The notes: generated by a model not told the origin, from the letters alone. 61,850 bases of DNA from Saccharicrinis sp. UBA6048 (GCA_002429115.1 DIYS01000220.1:1-61850), one strand, 5' to 3'. Numbered from the stretch's first letter, positions 44,871-54,060 are shown. A program made the numbers and translations.

Positions 44871-47729
44871 ATGCGTAAATATTTAATTAGAATTACTTTA
44901 TCGGCGATGGGAGCATTTTTCCTTATGCAGCCTTCTTTAGCCGATGAAAAAAAGAAACTGGATGCATCCGTTTATGACCATTGGAAATCAATTGATAAAG
45001 GTTCTGTTATTTCCAATGATGGAGCTTTTGTTTCTTATGTAATTAAACCTCAAAAGGGCGATAGCTATTTGTACTTATACAATAACAAGACAGAACAATT
45101 GGATTCTGTACCAAGAGGTAGATACCCGTCTTTTTCGTTCAGCAATGATTTTCTGGCTTTTAAAGTATTGCCTCAGGCTGACTCTATAAGAGCTATGAAG
45201 CTGGAGAAAGTTAAGAAGGACAAAATGCCAAAGGACAGTTTGTTTATTCGTAATCTGAAGAGCGGTGAAACAAAGAAAGTAGGCAATATTACTAAATGGA
45301 ATAAGCCAACAGAAGGTGGCGACTGGCTGGCCTATATGCTTGAAAAGGAAGTAAAGAAAAAGGAGGCGCCTAAAGATACTACCAAAGCAGAAGCTAAAAC
45401 CGAGAGCAATAAAACTGAAGCCAAAGAGAAGAAGTCGGACAAGGATAAAAAGAAGAAATTGTTTAAGTCAAAAGGCAAACCTCTTGTATTTTACCGTCCG
45501 GCATCAGGCGATAGTTTGTACATCGAAAAGGTAAGCCATTATGATCTTGCAAAGGATGGATCAGGTGCCTATATCGTACAAAGTGTTGGCGATACAACCG
45601 AGGTATCGAAAGTACTTAAATTCAATCCGCAGACATTTACCGTTGATACACTATTTAAAGAGATTGGTAAGATAGCTAAAGTATCCACTTCGTATGATGG
45701 ACAGCAATGTGCGTTTTACTTCTCAGCCGATACAGTCGACAAAAAGGTATACAGGTTGTATCATTATGGTTTGAAAATGAAGCAACCTTCCATGATCGTG
45801 GATACCATGCATAATAGTTTGCCCGAAGAATGGTCGGCACGAACTAAAGGCCCTTTGTACTTCTCAAAAAATGGACAGCGCTTATTTTTTGATGCAGGTA
45901 AGCGTCCGGCCGAAGAGCCAAAGGACACCTTAACGGCTGATGAAAAAACACACGTTGATATCTGGAACTGGAAAGATCCGGAAATTCAACCGATGCAAAA
46001 AAAGAATGTTGGGAAAGAAAAGGACAGAACCTATACCTGTGTTTACCATATTAAGAAGAAACAAGTGGTGCAGCTGGAAGATGAACACTTGAAATCAGTG
46101 AGTGTACCTGGAAAAGGAAATGCAGCCATTGGTATCGCTAAAGATGCATTGCCTTATGTGTGGGCCATGACCTATTCGGCAAAATGGTCGTCGGATATTT
46201 ATAAAGTGGACATTGCTTCGGGTAAAAAAACGCTTTTGGCGAAGGATATTTACGGTAGTGATATGGTGTCTGATAATGGCAACTGGCTGGTGTATTATCA
46301 ACCAAAAGATGGTCAGTACTATTCGGTGGATACAAAAACAGGTAAAACTACTTTAATTTCAAAAGGATTAAGTGTTGATTTTGCCAACGAGCTGAACGAT
46401 ATGCCAACCGATGCTGAGGCTTATGGAATAGCCGGATTTACAGCCGACAGTAAATATGTGTGGGTGTATGATCGCTATGATATCTGGCAATTAGATTTAT
46501 CAGGAAAGCAAGCACCGCAGAATATCACTAAAGGAGAGGGGCGTCAGCAGACGACTCAGTATCGCTATGTGAACCTTGATAAGGACAAGAAATACATCAA
46601 TCCGGCAGAAGAGTTGTTGTTGACAAGCTTAAACGATAACAATCGTCAGGAAGGTTATGCAAAGCTTAAAAACGGACAGCTATCATCGGTGATGAAAGGT
46701 GATTATGCAGCTTATAAACCGGTGAAAGCCAAACATGCTAACGTGATTATCTGGCGCAAGGGCGATTTTGTGAACTATCCTGAACTGCGTGTGTCGGACT
46801 TAAGTTTTGAAAATGCCAAAGTCATCAGTAATACCAATCCGCAGCAGAAAGATTATATATGGGGAAATATTGAGTTGGTAGAATGGGTAGCCTCTGATGG
46901 ACTAACACACCAGGGCTTGTTGGTGACGCCTGAAAATATGGACCCGAATAAGAAGTACCCGATGATCTCGTATTTCTATGAGCGTAGTACCGATCGCTTA
47001 CACAGTTATTACTCGCCATCGCCAAGTCGATCAACGGTTAACTGGAACTTCTATGCGTCGAATGGCTATGTGATATTTGTGCCGGATGTATACTACCGCG
47101 AGGGTGATCCGGGACTATGTGCTTATGAGGCCATCGTAAGTGGCTGTTTGGCCATGGCCGATCGTTATTCATTTATTGATCGTGACAATATGGGTATCCA
47201 GGGACAGAGCTGGGGCGGCTACCAGGTGGCACATCTGGTGACGCGTACCAATCTGTTTAAAGCAGGTATGGCTGGTGCTCCTGTGAGTAATATGACCAGT
47301 GCCTATGGTGGTATTCGGTGGGGAACAGGTATGAGTCGTCAGTTTCAGTATGAGCATACGCAAAGCCGTATTGGTGGCACTTTGTGGGAGCGACCACAAA
47401 AGTACATTGAGAACTCTCCGGTTTTCTTTGCGCCACAGGTAGAAACACCATTATTGATTATGCACAACGATAAAGATGGAGCAGTGCCTTGGTACCAGGG
47501 TATTGAGTACTTTATGGCACTTCGTCGTTTAGAAAAGCCGGTGTGGATGCTGGTATATAACAATGAGGAGCATAACCTGACGCGTCGTGCCAACTCAAAA
47601 GACCTGAGTAAGCGTATGATGCAGTTTTTTGATCATTACCTGAAAGGACAGCCTATGCCAGTGTGGATGCACGATGGTGTTCCAGCGGTTAAGAAAGGCA
47701 AGGATCTTGGGTATGATTTAGTTGAGTAA
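44871..47729 (+). CDS. S9 family prolyl oligopeptidase-like exported peptidase
   Basis: From the ATG at 44871 the product has 952 residues with a signal peptide (MRKYLIRITLSAMGAFF, cleavage near SLAD). A propeller-like N-terminal part is interrupted at about 155-195 by a Lys/Glu/Ala-rich low-complexity insert. The C-terminal alpha/beta hydrolase has Ser780 in GQSWGGYQ, Asp869 in NDKDGAVPW and His901 in NNEEHNL. An earlier in-frame ATG at 44775 lies before the likely -7 box and would hide the signal peptide. It differs from the DPP IV-type gene at 17.5 kb in length and in the insert, so they are not recent duplicates. A terminator follows. Confidence 0.9.
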   Translation: MRKYLIRITLSAMGAFFLMQPSLADEKKKLDASVYDHWKSIDKGSVISNDGAFVSYVIKPQKGDSYLYLYNNKTEQLDSVPRGRYPSFSFSNDFLAFKVLPQADSIRAMKLEKVKKDKMPKDSLFIRNLKSGETKKVGNITKWNKPTEGGDWLAYMLEKEVKKKEAPKDTTKAEAKTESNKTEAKEKKSDKDKKKKLFKSKGKPLVFYRPASGDSLYIEKVSHYDLAKDGSGAYIVQSVGDTTEVSKVLKFNPQTFTVDTLFKEIGKIAKVSTSYDGQQCAFYFSADTVDKKVYRLYHYGLKMKQPSMIVDTMHNSLPEEWSARTKGPLYFSKNGQRLFFDAGKRPAEEPKDTLTADEKTHVDIWNWKDPEIQPMQKKNVGKEKDRTYTCVYHIKKKQVVQLEDEHLKSVSVPGKGNAAIGIAKDALPYVWAMTYSAKWSSDIYKVDIASGKKTLLAKDIYGSDMVSDNGNWLVYYQPKDGQYYSVDTKTGKTTLISKGLSVDFANELNDMPTDAEAYGIAGFTADSKYVWVYDRYDIWQLDLSGKQAPQNITKGEGRQQTTQYRYVNLDKDKKYINPAEELLLTSLNDNNRQEGYAKLKNGQLSSVMKGDYAAYKPVKAKHANVIIWRKGDFVNYPELRVSDLSFENAKVISNTNPQQKDYIWGNIELVEWVASDGLTHQGLLVTPENMDPNKKYPMISYFYERSTDRLHSYYSPSPSRSTVNWNFYASNGYVIFVPDVYYREGDPGLCAYEAIVSGCLAMADRYSFIDRDNMGIQGQSWGGYQVAHLVTRTNLFKAGMAGAPVSNMTSAYGGIRWGTGMSRQFQYEHTQSRIGGTLWERPQKYIENSPVFFAPQVETPLLIMHNDKDGAVPWYQGIEYFMALRRLEKPVWMLVYNNEEHNLTRRANSKDLSKRMMQFFDHYLKGQPMPVWMHDGVPAVKKGKDLGYDLVE

Positions 47730-47751
47730 TCAGATATTTACAGTATATCTA

Positions 47752-47787
47752 AAAGCGCTATCGTTACGGTAGCGCTTTTTTTTTGAG
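47752..47787 (+). terminator. Terminator of the second S9 peptidase gene
   Basis: AAAAGCGCTA (47752-47761) pairs perfectly with TAGCGCTTTT (47771-47780), followed by T8. Confidence 0.9.
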
Positions 47788-47981
47788 TGCTTTCAACCCT
47801 ATATCTCCGCTACTGCGTGATTCAACAGGAAAACTATTAATTAATAAACCGCGAATTTTGCGAATTATGCCAATTTCCTGCTCCGCTGATCTTTGATTCC
47901 GCACCAGATATGGTTTATTCTTAACCATCAAGCCATCAAGAACACTAAGGTTTTTCTTAGTGAACTTTAAATTCGTGCAAT

Positions 47982-48107
47982 GCTCCATTAGACATAAAAG
48001 GAGATTGGCTTAAGATTCAAGTAATAGATGACTATGGAGAACATTCAGGATGGATAAGATGGAGAAGGAATGATGAAATAATTCTAAACTTATATTACTT
48101 AATCTAG
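47982..48107 (+). pseudogene. C-terminal fragment of a degraded gene
   Basis: A frame without an ATG runs 41 codons to TAG at 48105-48107 and reads as natural protein (WLKIQVIDDYGEHSG followed by WIRWRRNDEIILNLYYLI). This looks like the last strands of an SH3-like domain. Upstream the frame runs into repeat sequence, so the 5' part of the gene seems to have been lost. Confidence 0.5.
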
Positions 48108-48184
48108 TAATAATGTCAGTCCGTAATAAGCCGAAGATAGCTGCAAAATAAACCAATACATTCAATAATTAGAATAAGATTTAG

Positions 48185-48289
48185 ATGTTAGATTTTATTA
48201 AACCAAATACAGTATGGAAAGAAGTTGCCAAAGAATTTGAATTGAACAACAAAATCTGGAAACCTGATGACTCTGGCGAACGATTTTAG
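48185..48289 (+). CDS. Short ORF of 34 residues, possible gene remnant
   Basis: ATG 48185 to TAG 48287-48289. The peptide begins MLDFIKPNTVWKEVAKEFEL and looks protein-like but stops early. It may be the start of a gene truncated by mutation. No family is recognised. Confidence 0.25.
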   Translation: MLDFIKPNTVWKEVAKEFELNNKIWKPDDSGERF

Positions 48290-48332
48290 AAAATATTGCA
48301 TGTAAATAGGAACTGGCAAATATTAATACAAC

Positions 48333-48788
48333 ATGAAATTAAAAGCACAAATTCTATTAATTGGATTAATGACACTGGTAGCAAGTTGTGTTCACAAAAA
48401 GGTTAAGGATATGAACTATTCATCAGCGATTACATTCTTATATTACGAAGATTTCTCATATGGCATAGACTTCATAGAGAACGTGCTACAGTTAAACCTG
48501 GTGATGGATCAAGGCTTTGCAAGAGTGTATGAAGTGAATGAAAAAGCATTTTTAGGCATTGTGCAAAAAAGGGATGATGATGTTGACTCAGGCAGTACTT
48601 TATTCTCATTAACGACCAATGATGTAGAATCAGAATACAAACGAGTGAAACAATTGAAAGTGCATAACCTGACAGAGATGAAGCACTTTGAAATGATTCC
48701 GCTTAAATCCTTTTTCTTTGATGATAAGGAAGGGCACAAGTTTGAGATACAGCAATTTTTAAAAGAAGACGATGTGTTGAGGTTTTGA
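48333..48788 (+). CDS. VOC/glyoxalase-fold lipoprotein
   Basis: A 151-residue protein with a lipoprotein signal (lipobox LVASC, Cys19) followed by a single vicinal-oxygen-chelate-like domain (AITFLYYEDFSYGIDFIE; GSTLFSLTTNDVESEYKRV; FFFDDKEGHKFEIQQF). Most VOC proteins are cytosolic enzymes or resistance proteins; an exported lipid-anchored version is less common. Canonical metal ligands are not obvious apart from Glu near the C-terminus. The gene is AT-richer than its neighbours. Confidence 0.65.
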   Translation: MKLKAQILLIGLMTLVASCVHKKVKDMNYSSAITFLYYEDFSYGIDFIENVLQLNLVMDQGFARVYEVNEKAFLGIVQKRDDDVDSGSTLFSLTTNDVESEYKRVKQLKVHNLTEMKHFEMIPLKSFFFDDKEGHKFEIQQFLKEDDVLRF

Positions 48789-48886
48789 GAAAATAAAATT
48801 GCACCAGTTAACCATCGCCAGCTGTGCTATGGGTGTGAAATACCGTAAAGCGAATAGCACGATTGGTTTAAAATGATAATAGGACC

Positions 48887-49828
48887 TTAATCATCCTTTA
48901 ATATCCGTAGGAAGCGATTAAGCTCCGGCTGTTCATTAATTTTATTCGACTGTTGAAAAAACTTAATGGTGGTTTGTATACTCTGCTGATCACTAGCTTC
49001 CCAGCCTTGGTGCCAGTTTAAGCGCGACATACAAGTGCGGGCATCTTCTTTCGAAAAGCCGATGTAGTTGGCCGAGATGGCTGCTGCCGAGTCCGGATAT
49101 TGAGCAATAAAAGCATTGCTCTTATCAATGGCCTGTATGATGGCCTTAATCTTATCCGCTTGCTCAAGTTGACTGTTGGCAGCTAGCAGCAAATGAGGGA
49201 AATGATTCTTCTTGCTTTGCAGGTTGGCCAGCTCATGCACCTCTTCTTTACACAGTTTCTCAACATTTAAAGCCCAGGGCTCACTTCCGGCAATAGCGTC
49301 CAATTGGCCTGTTTTCATCGCCTCTGGCATGTTCTTAGGTTGCATCGGCACCACCTTAATATCCTCAGCTTTTACACCCTGTGCATTCAACCAACCCAGG
49401 AAGGCTGCATGGGTGCTGGAGCCCATCTGGATACCAATTTTCTTTCCTTTAAGTGCTTGGGGCGTTGTGATTCCCGACTTAGAAATCAGGCGGTGAATAC
49501 GCATGCCTTTGGCATAGCGCGAAATAATCGATACCGGCTTTTGCTTCGACATCATCACTACAGCAGGGCCATCGCCCATGGCACACACATCGGCATTGCC
49601 CAATGCCAAAGCTTCGGCTGCATTAATACCACTGTTCACTGTTTTTATCTCGATGCCATTTTTCTCTGTTTCAAAATACCCCAGATGATTGGCAATAATA
49701 AAGGTTTCGTAGTTGACTTTATTGGGGAAAACCAGGGTTAACTCATCGTCGTTTGACGAACAGCTACTGATCAGGAGCAACAGGAGGCTATATATGACGC
49801 TGTTTTTAATAAAATTTAGAGAGTTCAT
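48887..49828 (-). CDS. ABC importer substrate-binding lipoprotein (SsuA/TauA/THI5-like)
   Basis: A 313-residue lipoprotein (lipobox LISSC, Cys23) of the NMT1/THI5-like periplasmic binding family. Typical segments are YETFIIANHLGYFE, AAEALALGNADVCAMG and LKGKKIGIQMGSSTHAAF. The ligand cannot be read from the sequence: nitrate, sulfonate, taurine, hydroxymethylpyrimidine and other small molecules are all served by this family. Its start overlaps the ATPase gene by 23 nt. It is the last gene of a four-gene minus-strand operon. Confidence 0.88.
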   Translation of the reverse strand: MNSLNFIKNSVIYSLLLLLISSCSSNDDELTLVFPNKVNYETFIIANHLGYFETEKNGIEIKTVNSGINAAEALALGNADVCAMGDGPAVVMMSKQKPVSIISRYAKGMRIHRLISKSGITTPQALKGKKIGIQMGSSTHAAFLGWLNAQGVKAEDIKVVPMQPKNMPEAMKTGQLDAIAGSEPWALNVEKLCKEEVHELANLQSKKNHFPHLLLAANSQLEQADKIKAIIQAIDKSNAFIAQYPDSAAAISANYIGFSKEDARTCMSRLNWHQGWEASDQQSIQTTIKFFQQSNKINEQPELNRFLRILKDD

Positions 49829-50552
49829 TGCGTAATTTTTTTCGTAGTTCTACAATTTCTTTTGAAAACAAATCCCTTGGACGAGGCAAATCAATACATT
49901 CTTCAAGGTGAATTTCGCCCGGATTGGGTTTCATAATCAGGATGCGATCGGCCAGCAATAAGGCTTCTTCCAGCGAGTGGGTCACCATAATGTACGTCTT
50001 CTTTTCCTCTTCCCACAGGTGCTGAAGGTAGATGTCAAAGCTATGACGGAGGATTTCATCCATGGCCGCAAAGGGCTCGTCCAGCAGTACTATATCCGGA
50101 TTAAGCGCCAATACACGTGCCAGTTGAGTTTTCTGCTTCATCCCGCCGGAAAGCTGGTTGGGATAGTAATTCTCATAACCCGACAGTTCGCACAAGACGA
50201 TCTTTTCTTTCACCGTTGCTTGTCGTTCTTTGGCAGGAACCTTATTGAAGATGAGTCCTAGCTCCACATTCTCAGCCACTGTCTTCCATGGATAAAGAGG
50301 TGGTTCCTGAAATACCATATTTCGACACTGACAGGTGGTATCCGTTTCTTTTTGGTTGAAGATTACCGAGCCACTATCCGCCTTTTCAATACCGCTGAGG
50401 ATTTTTAATAAAGTGGTTTTTCCGCAACCGCTGGGGCCAACAATGCAAACAAATTCATTTTCCTTAATCTTTAAGGAGATATTTTGGAGTACCTGTGGCG
50501 TTTCTCCGCTGTTTGTCCACCTTTTCGATAAATTATCTATTTCCAAATACAT
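49806..50552 (-). CDS. ABC importer ATP-binding protein (SsuB/TauB-like)
   Basis: A 248-residue ATPase with Walker A GPSGCGKTTLLK, signature LSGGMKQKTQLARVL and Walker B DIVLLDEPFAAMD, matching the nitrate/sulfonate/taurine importer class. It starts 11 nt after the permease stop and overlaps the binding-protein gene at its end, so the subunits are translated together. Confidence 0.92.
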   Translation of the reverse strand: MYLEIDNLSKRWTNSGETPQVLQNISLKIKENEFVCIVGPSGCGKTTLLKILSGIEKADSGSVIFNQKETDTTCQCRNMVFQEPPLYPWKTVAENVELGLIFNKVPAKERQATVKEKIVLCELSGYENYYPNQLSGGMKQKTQLARVLALNPDIVLLDEPFAAMDEILRHSFDIYLQHLWEEEKKTYIMVTHSLEEALLLADRILIMKPNPGEIHLEECIDLPRPRDLFSKEIVELRKKLRNELSKFY

Positions 50553-50563
50553 AAGCCAGCAGA

Positions 50564-51352
50564 TTAATGATGCGTATATCCATACTTGTGCCGTATGCGA
50601 CGCTCGATGGTGTTAAAAATGTACTTTTCAGCAGTGAGTCCGATTAGCACAATAATAAAAATGGAAACAAAGGCAGAGGTATAATCCAGTGTCCAGCGTG
50701 ATTGAATAATGATATAGCCCAAACCAATGCCATTACCCACAATCATTTCGGCGGCAATAAGTACACGCCACGAATTGGCCAGGGCTATACGCATGCCGTT
50801 AATGATTTGCAATAATGACGATGGAAACAGGACATGAATAAACAAGTCTTTTTGACTGGCACCCATCAGGTGCGCTGATTGAATCAGCTCTTTGGGCGTA
50901 TCTTTAATGCCGGCCGCAGTGGTCAGGACAATCGGGGTATAGCCCAGCATAAATATCATAAACATGGTGGAGGCATTGCCCAATCCAAACAGAAGGAGTG
51001 AGATAGGTATCCATGCCAGTCCCGGAATGAGTTGCAGGGTGTAAATCAGTGGCATTACCAGTCGATAAACCCTCGGGTAAAGTCCCAATAGAAAGCCGGT
51101 GCCTATACCGGTGATGATGGCCAGCACATAGGCGGCCAGCCAGCGTAAGAGGCTGGTATAGGTATGCTGCCCGATGGAGTAATCGTAAATATCTTTGCCG
51201 GCCAGGTTTTCGGCCAGTTCTTTCAGTGTGCTTATGGGCGACGGAAATTCAACGCCTTTAAGAGTATGCACTAGAAAAGCCACGCCAAACCACACTGCAA
51301 AAATCAATAGGATGGCAGCATTATTTACGAGGTATTGTTTTTTGAACATCAT
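50564..51352 (-). CDS. ABC importer permease (SsuC/TauC-like)
   Basis: A 262-residue inner-membrane protein with about six spans and the EAA-like cytoplasmic loop (HLMGASQKDLFIHVLFPSSL). The segment VLIAAEMIVGNGIGLGY is typical of the SsuC/TauC/ThiX group. It is located 5 nt after the outer-membrane protein gene and before the ATPase. Confidence 0.92.
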   Translation of the reverse strand: MMFKKQYLVNNAAILLIFAVWFGVAFLVHTLKGVEFPSPISTLKELAENLAGKDIYDYSIGQHTYTSLLRWLAAYVLAIITGIGTGFLLGLYPRVYRLVMPLIYTLQLIPGLAWIPISLLLFGLGNASTMFMIFMLGYTPIVLTTAAGIKDTPKELIQSAHLMGASQKDLFIHVLFPSSLLQIINGMRIALANSWRVLIAAEMIVGNGIGLGYIIIQSRWTLDYTSAFVSIFIIVLIGLTAEKYIFNTIERRIRHKYGYTHH

Positions 51353-51357
51353 GGTTT

Positions 51358-52200
51358 TTATGCGTTTACGAATCCATTGAATTTATACACCAGGTTGAAA
51401 ATGAACTTTTCGTGGTACAGGCTGCCGCCTTTGGCCCAAGAGGGAAATAGAAATTTCGACTCGAGCCATAAGTGTTTATTAAAAAAGTAGTTTAGACCAA
51501 GTAAATGGATCAAGCGGTATTTCTCACTATGCGCCACCATTTGCTCATTCTTGTCTTCACGCGCGCTCACATAAACAAACTGCTGTGAACCGTATAATTT
51601 AAACGAACCCATTTTGAAATCCTGTTTAGCAACAACTTGTAGCTGATCTCCCGGGTTTTCGTGGTACGCATTATCAGGTGAAATAAAGTAAGTGGACTTA
51701 ATATGCGTGCGCCAACGACCGTAGTATTTTGTGGAGAATATCTCACCAAGGAAAACCTCTACATTACCATCTGCAAAAGGGTTTTCGATATGTTCTGCTG
51801 TTGGGAAGCGGGCACCACCAAGCAGGGTTAATCCTGTCTTTTTACTACTTGCTTTCAGGATGTTGTAGCGAAACATACTAAGCATATCGCCCGGATAGGT
51901 GGTGCTTTGGTCGTCTTTATTTTGTATATACGATGGAAACTGAAGGTAAAGCGCCAGGCGCGATGTGATGCCATAACCAAGCATAGGTATAATGCGAACG
52001 TTGGTCACTTCTTTATTACCACTTAAGGATTGCCAGTCGCCTGAAGTCCAGTCGTATTTCTGATCATTGGTATAATATTGAGATCCAACAAAAGCCAGTA
52101 TCTGTTTTTCCTTTAAGGGGTTTGCACTAAACATCATGGTTTGGGCAGAAGAGCCTAAACAATAGATGCTAACGGCAATGGCCACTAGTATGCGCATCAC
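51358..52200 (-). CDS. Predicted outer-membrane beta-barrel protein, first gene of the ABC importer operon
   Basis: A 280-residue protein with a signal peptide (about 1-19, ending GSSAQ). It has many alternating-hydrophobic strands (RIIPMLGYGITSRLALYLQF; KTGLTLLGGARFPT; RYRLIHLLGLNYFF-like) and ends in a strand near the C-terminus. It resembles putative outer-membrane channel/transporter families of the MetA-phenol-pathway type. Its position, 5 nt before the permease, suggests it provides the outer-membrane step for the same substrate (inference). Confidence 0.75.
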   Translation of the reverse strand: MMRILVAIAVSIYCLGSSAQTMMFSANPLKEKQILAFVGSQYYTNDQKYDWTSGDWQSLSGNKEVTNVRIIPMLGYGITSRLALYLQFPSYIQNKDDQSTTYPGDMLSMFRYNILKASSKKTGLTLLGGARFPTAEHIENPFADGNVEVFLGEIFSTKYYGRWRTHIKSTYFISPDNAYHENPGDQLQVVAKQDFKMGSFKLYGSQQFVYVSAREDKNEQMVAHSEKYRLIHLLGLNYFFNKHLWLESKFLFPSWAKGGSLYHEKFIFNLVYKFNGFVNA

Positions 52201-52235
52201 AAATTATTATTTAAGAGTTTTAAATATTGAAATGC

Positions 52236-52243
52236 AAACTTAC
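52236..52243 (-). promoter_or_regulatory. -7 box of the ABC importer operon
   Basis: On the minus strand TAAGTTTG matches TAnnTTTG, 36 nt before the first start codon. No TPP riboswitch-like motif is seen in the leader. Confidence 0.5.
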
Positions 52244-52436
52244 ATTATCTGAGCCTGTACTAAGTTAATCTAGGTTAATTTGCCTTAATGTTAGGTTAAT
52301 CCCGTGCTAGTGCTGCATAAGCCACTGGATGATCAACTGGATTAACGGATGACATAAATAGGAGTTGTGATTGCTTAAATGGTTGTTTTTGTTAATTTTA
52401 AAGGACTTTTTGTAAGGTCTGTTTTTAATAGTAACT

Positions 52437-53324
52437 ATGAAGATTAACAACTTAAAATATATTGCTTTCATATTATTCGTTGTGTTTGGTTGCAGTAATC
52501 AAAGCACAGATCAATTGCAAATTAAGGTGAGTAATTTGGCTGTAGTACAAAACAAGTTTGAATCAATAACAATAGACGAAATTACTGAAGATATTCAGGA
52601 GACTATAGTTAATTATTTGCCAAATGAGATATCGCAGAACGATACTATTAATATTAATTTCATTGAGTCATCAGATAGAGGAAGTTACGCAAATAATGAT
52701 TCAATAATAATTGATCTGTCTGATTTAGAGGTTATCAACTATAATCAGATTAAGAATATAATAACCCATGAAGTACACCATATTCTGTATATGAATTGGC
52801 TATTAAAAACAGTACGCAACAAACCAAAAAATGATAATCAGTTAGTGTTATCGTGGTGGCAATATCGGATAATTATGGAAGGAATTGCTCAGCAAATAAA
52901 CTTTATAGATTATCCCGAGCCAATTCAAAAGTTATATGCGAATAAAGATTTGTTAAAAGAACTTCTTGATTTTTGGGTGAGCAATCAAAGAGAAATAGTT
53001 AGTTCAAATACTCCCAAACTGGAGTATTCTGAGATTCAAAATTATATGTGGAGTAAATGGTCAAGAGAAAAGTTAAAGGAATACTTGCCTGGCTTAGACG
53101 AATTTTCACAGCATAGACCAACTGTAAACTATTATCTGGGCTATCATTTCTATAGCACCATTAAAACTTATAAAGGCAATGATGGATTTAGTGAAGTTAT
53201 TCGCAATCCAAAATGCCTCTTACGTACGTATAATTCCATAGAAGAACGGTGTTTGACCATACCAGAAGACATTATCGAATTGTGGGAAATAAATTACAGA
53301 GAAAACCCTGTCAATAAAATATAA
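52437..53324 (+). CDS. Lipoprotein with HExxH zinc-peptidase motif (DUF5700/DUF2268-like)
   Basis: A 295-residue lipoprotein (lipobox FVVFGC, Cys19). The zinc motif HEVHH is at about 111-115, and a possible third ligand Glu148 lies in IIMEGIAQQI, the arrangement of putative peptidases such as DUF5700/DUF2268. The substrate is unknown. The gene is AT-rich and is followed after 38 nt by a PH-domain gene in the same direction. Confidence 0.7.
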   Translation: MKINNLKYIAFILFVVFGCSNQSTDQLQIKVSNLAVVQNKFESITIDEITEDIQETIVNYLPNEISQNDTININFIESSDRGSYANNDSIIIDLSDLEVINYNQIKNIITHEVHHILYMNWLLKTVRNKPKNDNQLVLSWWQYRIIMEGIAQQINFIDYPEPIQKLYANKDLLKELLDFWVSNQREIVSSNTPKLEYSEIQNYMWSKWSREKLKEYLPGLDEFSQHRPTVNYYLGYHFYSTIKTYKGNDGFSEVIRNPKCLLRTYNSIEERCLTIPEDIIELWEINYRENPVNKI

Positions 53325-53362
53325 AGATTCAGGAGGATATCGAACCATTAAATAATAAGACT

Positions 53363-53740
53363 ATGAAAATTGATTTGCTTGTAGAATTTAGCGTAACAAA
53401 AGAAGAAAGTGCACATGATAATTTGGATAGAATTCAAGATATTCTCATTGAAGGAGAGAATGTTGACCTTGTATTTTCACATGTGAGAGATAAGGTGTGG
53501 TTTACGAACAAAAGAATTATTGCAATGGATGTTCAGGGAATTACAGGAAGTAAAAAAGAATACCGTTCGTTTCCGTATTCAAAAATAACTTCTTTCTCGA
53601 TTGAAACAGCCGGAACTTTCGATGGAGATAGTGATTTTAAAATTTGGGTAAGTGGGGTAGGTGTATTCGAAATAAAGTTCAGAAAAAAGCTGGATATTAA
53701 GAAGGTGGGCAGATATTTAAGTTCTAAAGTGCTTGATTAA
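53363..53740 (+). CDS. Bacterial PH-domain protein (bPH type)
   Basis: A 125-residue cytosolic protein whose whole length fits a single bacterial PH domain: RDKVWFTNKRIIAMD, YRSFPYSKITSFSIETAG, FKIWVSGVG and FEIKF, with a C-terminal helix (KKVGRYLSSKVL). Such stand-alone bPH proteins are common but functionally obscure. It may be co-transcribed with the preceding lipoprotein. Confidence 0.82.
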   Translation: MKIDLLVEFSVTKEESAHDNLDRIQDILIEGENVDLVFSHVRDKVWFTNKRIIAMDVQGITGSKKEYRSFPYSKITSFSIETAGTFDGDSDFKIWVSGVGVFEIKFRKKLDIKKVGRYLSSKVLD

Positions 53741-53875
53741 ATAATAATTCCACGGTAAAAATAACTTACCAACGCAGTTAAGTATTTGTTTGGGTATAGA
53801 AATAATAAAGTATGGAAGCAACGATGATTGAAAGCTTCCGGAAATAGTGTCTTTCCTAATCAATTATTTATAAAT

Positions 53876-53910
53876 AAAAAAGCAGCTAATCATCAGATTA
53901 ACTGCTTTTT
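53876..53910 (-). terminator. tRNA-Arg terminator
   Basis: AAAAGCAG pairs with CTGCTTTT, extended by TAAT/ATTA inside; the A-run on the left gives the T-tail for the minus strand, downstream of the tRNA. Confidence 0.75.
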
Positions 53911-53911
53911 G

Positions 53912-53985
53912 TGATCTTGAAGGGACTCGAACCCCTAACCTCCTGGGCCGTAACCAGGTGCTCTATCCAATTAAGCTACAAGACC
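53912..53985 (-). tRNA. tRNA-Arg (anticodon ACG)
   Basis: The minus strand folds into a full cloverleaf. Acceptor GGTCTTG pairs with CAAGATC (one G-U), followed by discriminator A. The D arm has TAGCTTAATTGGATAGAGC, the anticodon stem is CCTGG/CCAGG with loop TTACGGC (anticodon ACG), and the T loop reads GGTTCGAGTCC. CCA is not encoded. A34 is expected to be edited to inosine for CGN codons. Confidence 0.95.
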
Positions 53986-54028
53986 ATTATTTTGCTTTGT
54001 TTGTGAACCATTGTTCTCAAATGCGGTG

Positions 54029-54060
54029 CAAATATAGAGTGAATGATATTAATATGCAAA
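54029..54060 (-). promoter_or_regulatory. tRNA-Arg promoter
   Basis: On the minus strand TTTG (54057-54060) and TATATTTG (54029-54036) are separated by 20 nt, an exact match to the Bacteroidota -33/-7 consensus; the mature tRNA begins about 44 nt after the -7 box. Confidence 0.8.

Larger units (their letters stand above)
47730..48332. other. Noncoding/degenerate region
   Basis: It contains a terminator, a repeat with CACTAAGG/CTTAGTG words (47940-47972), the C-terminal remnant of a lost gene (47982-48107) and a 34-codon ORF (48185-48289). The minus-strand frame over 47764-47988 is repeat-derived. Confidence 0.55.

Noticed and set aside
47764..47988. 74-codon minus-strand ORF after the second S9 peptidase
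   Set aside because: Overlaps a terminator and repeat words; similar spurious ORFs arise from this repeat text.
52201..52436. Possible TPP riboswitch before the THI5-like importer operon
   Set aside because: No conserved CUGAGA/ACCUGA pair or THI-box arrangement could be found.
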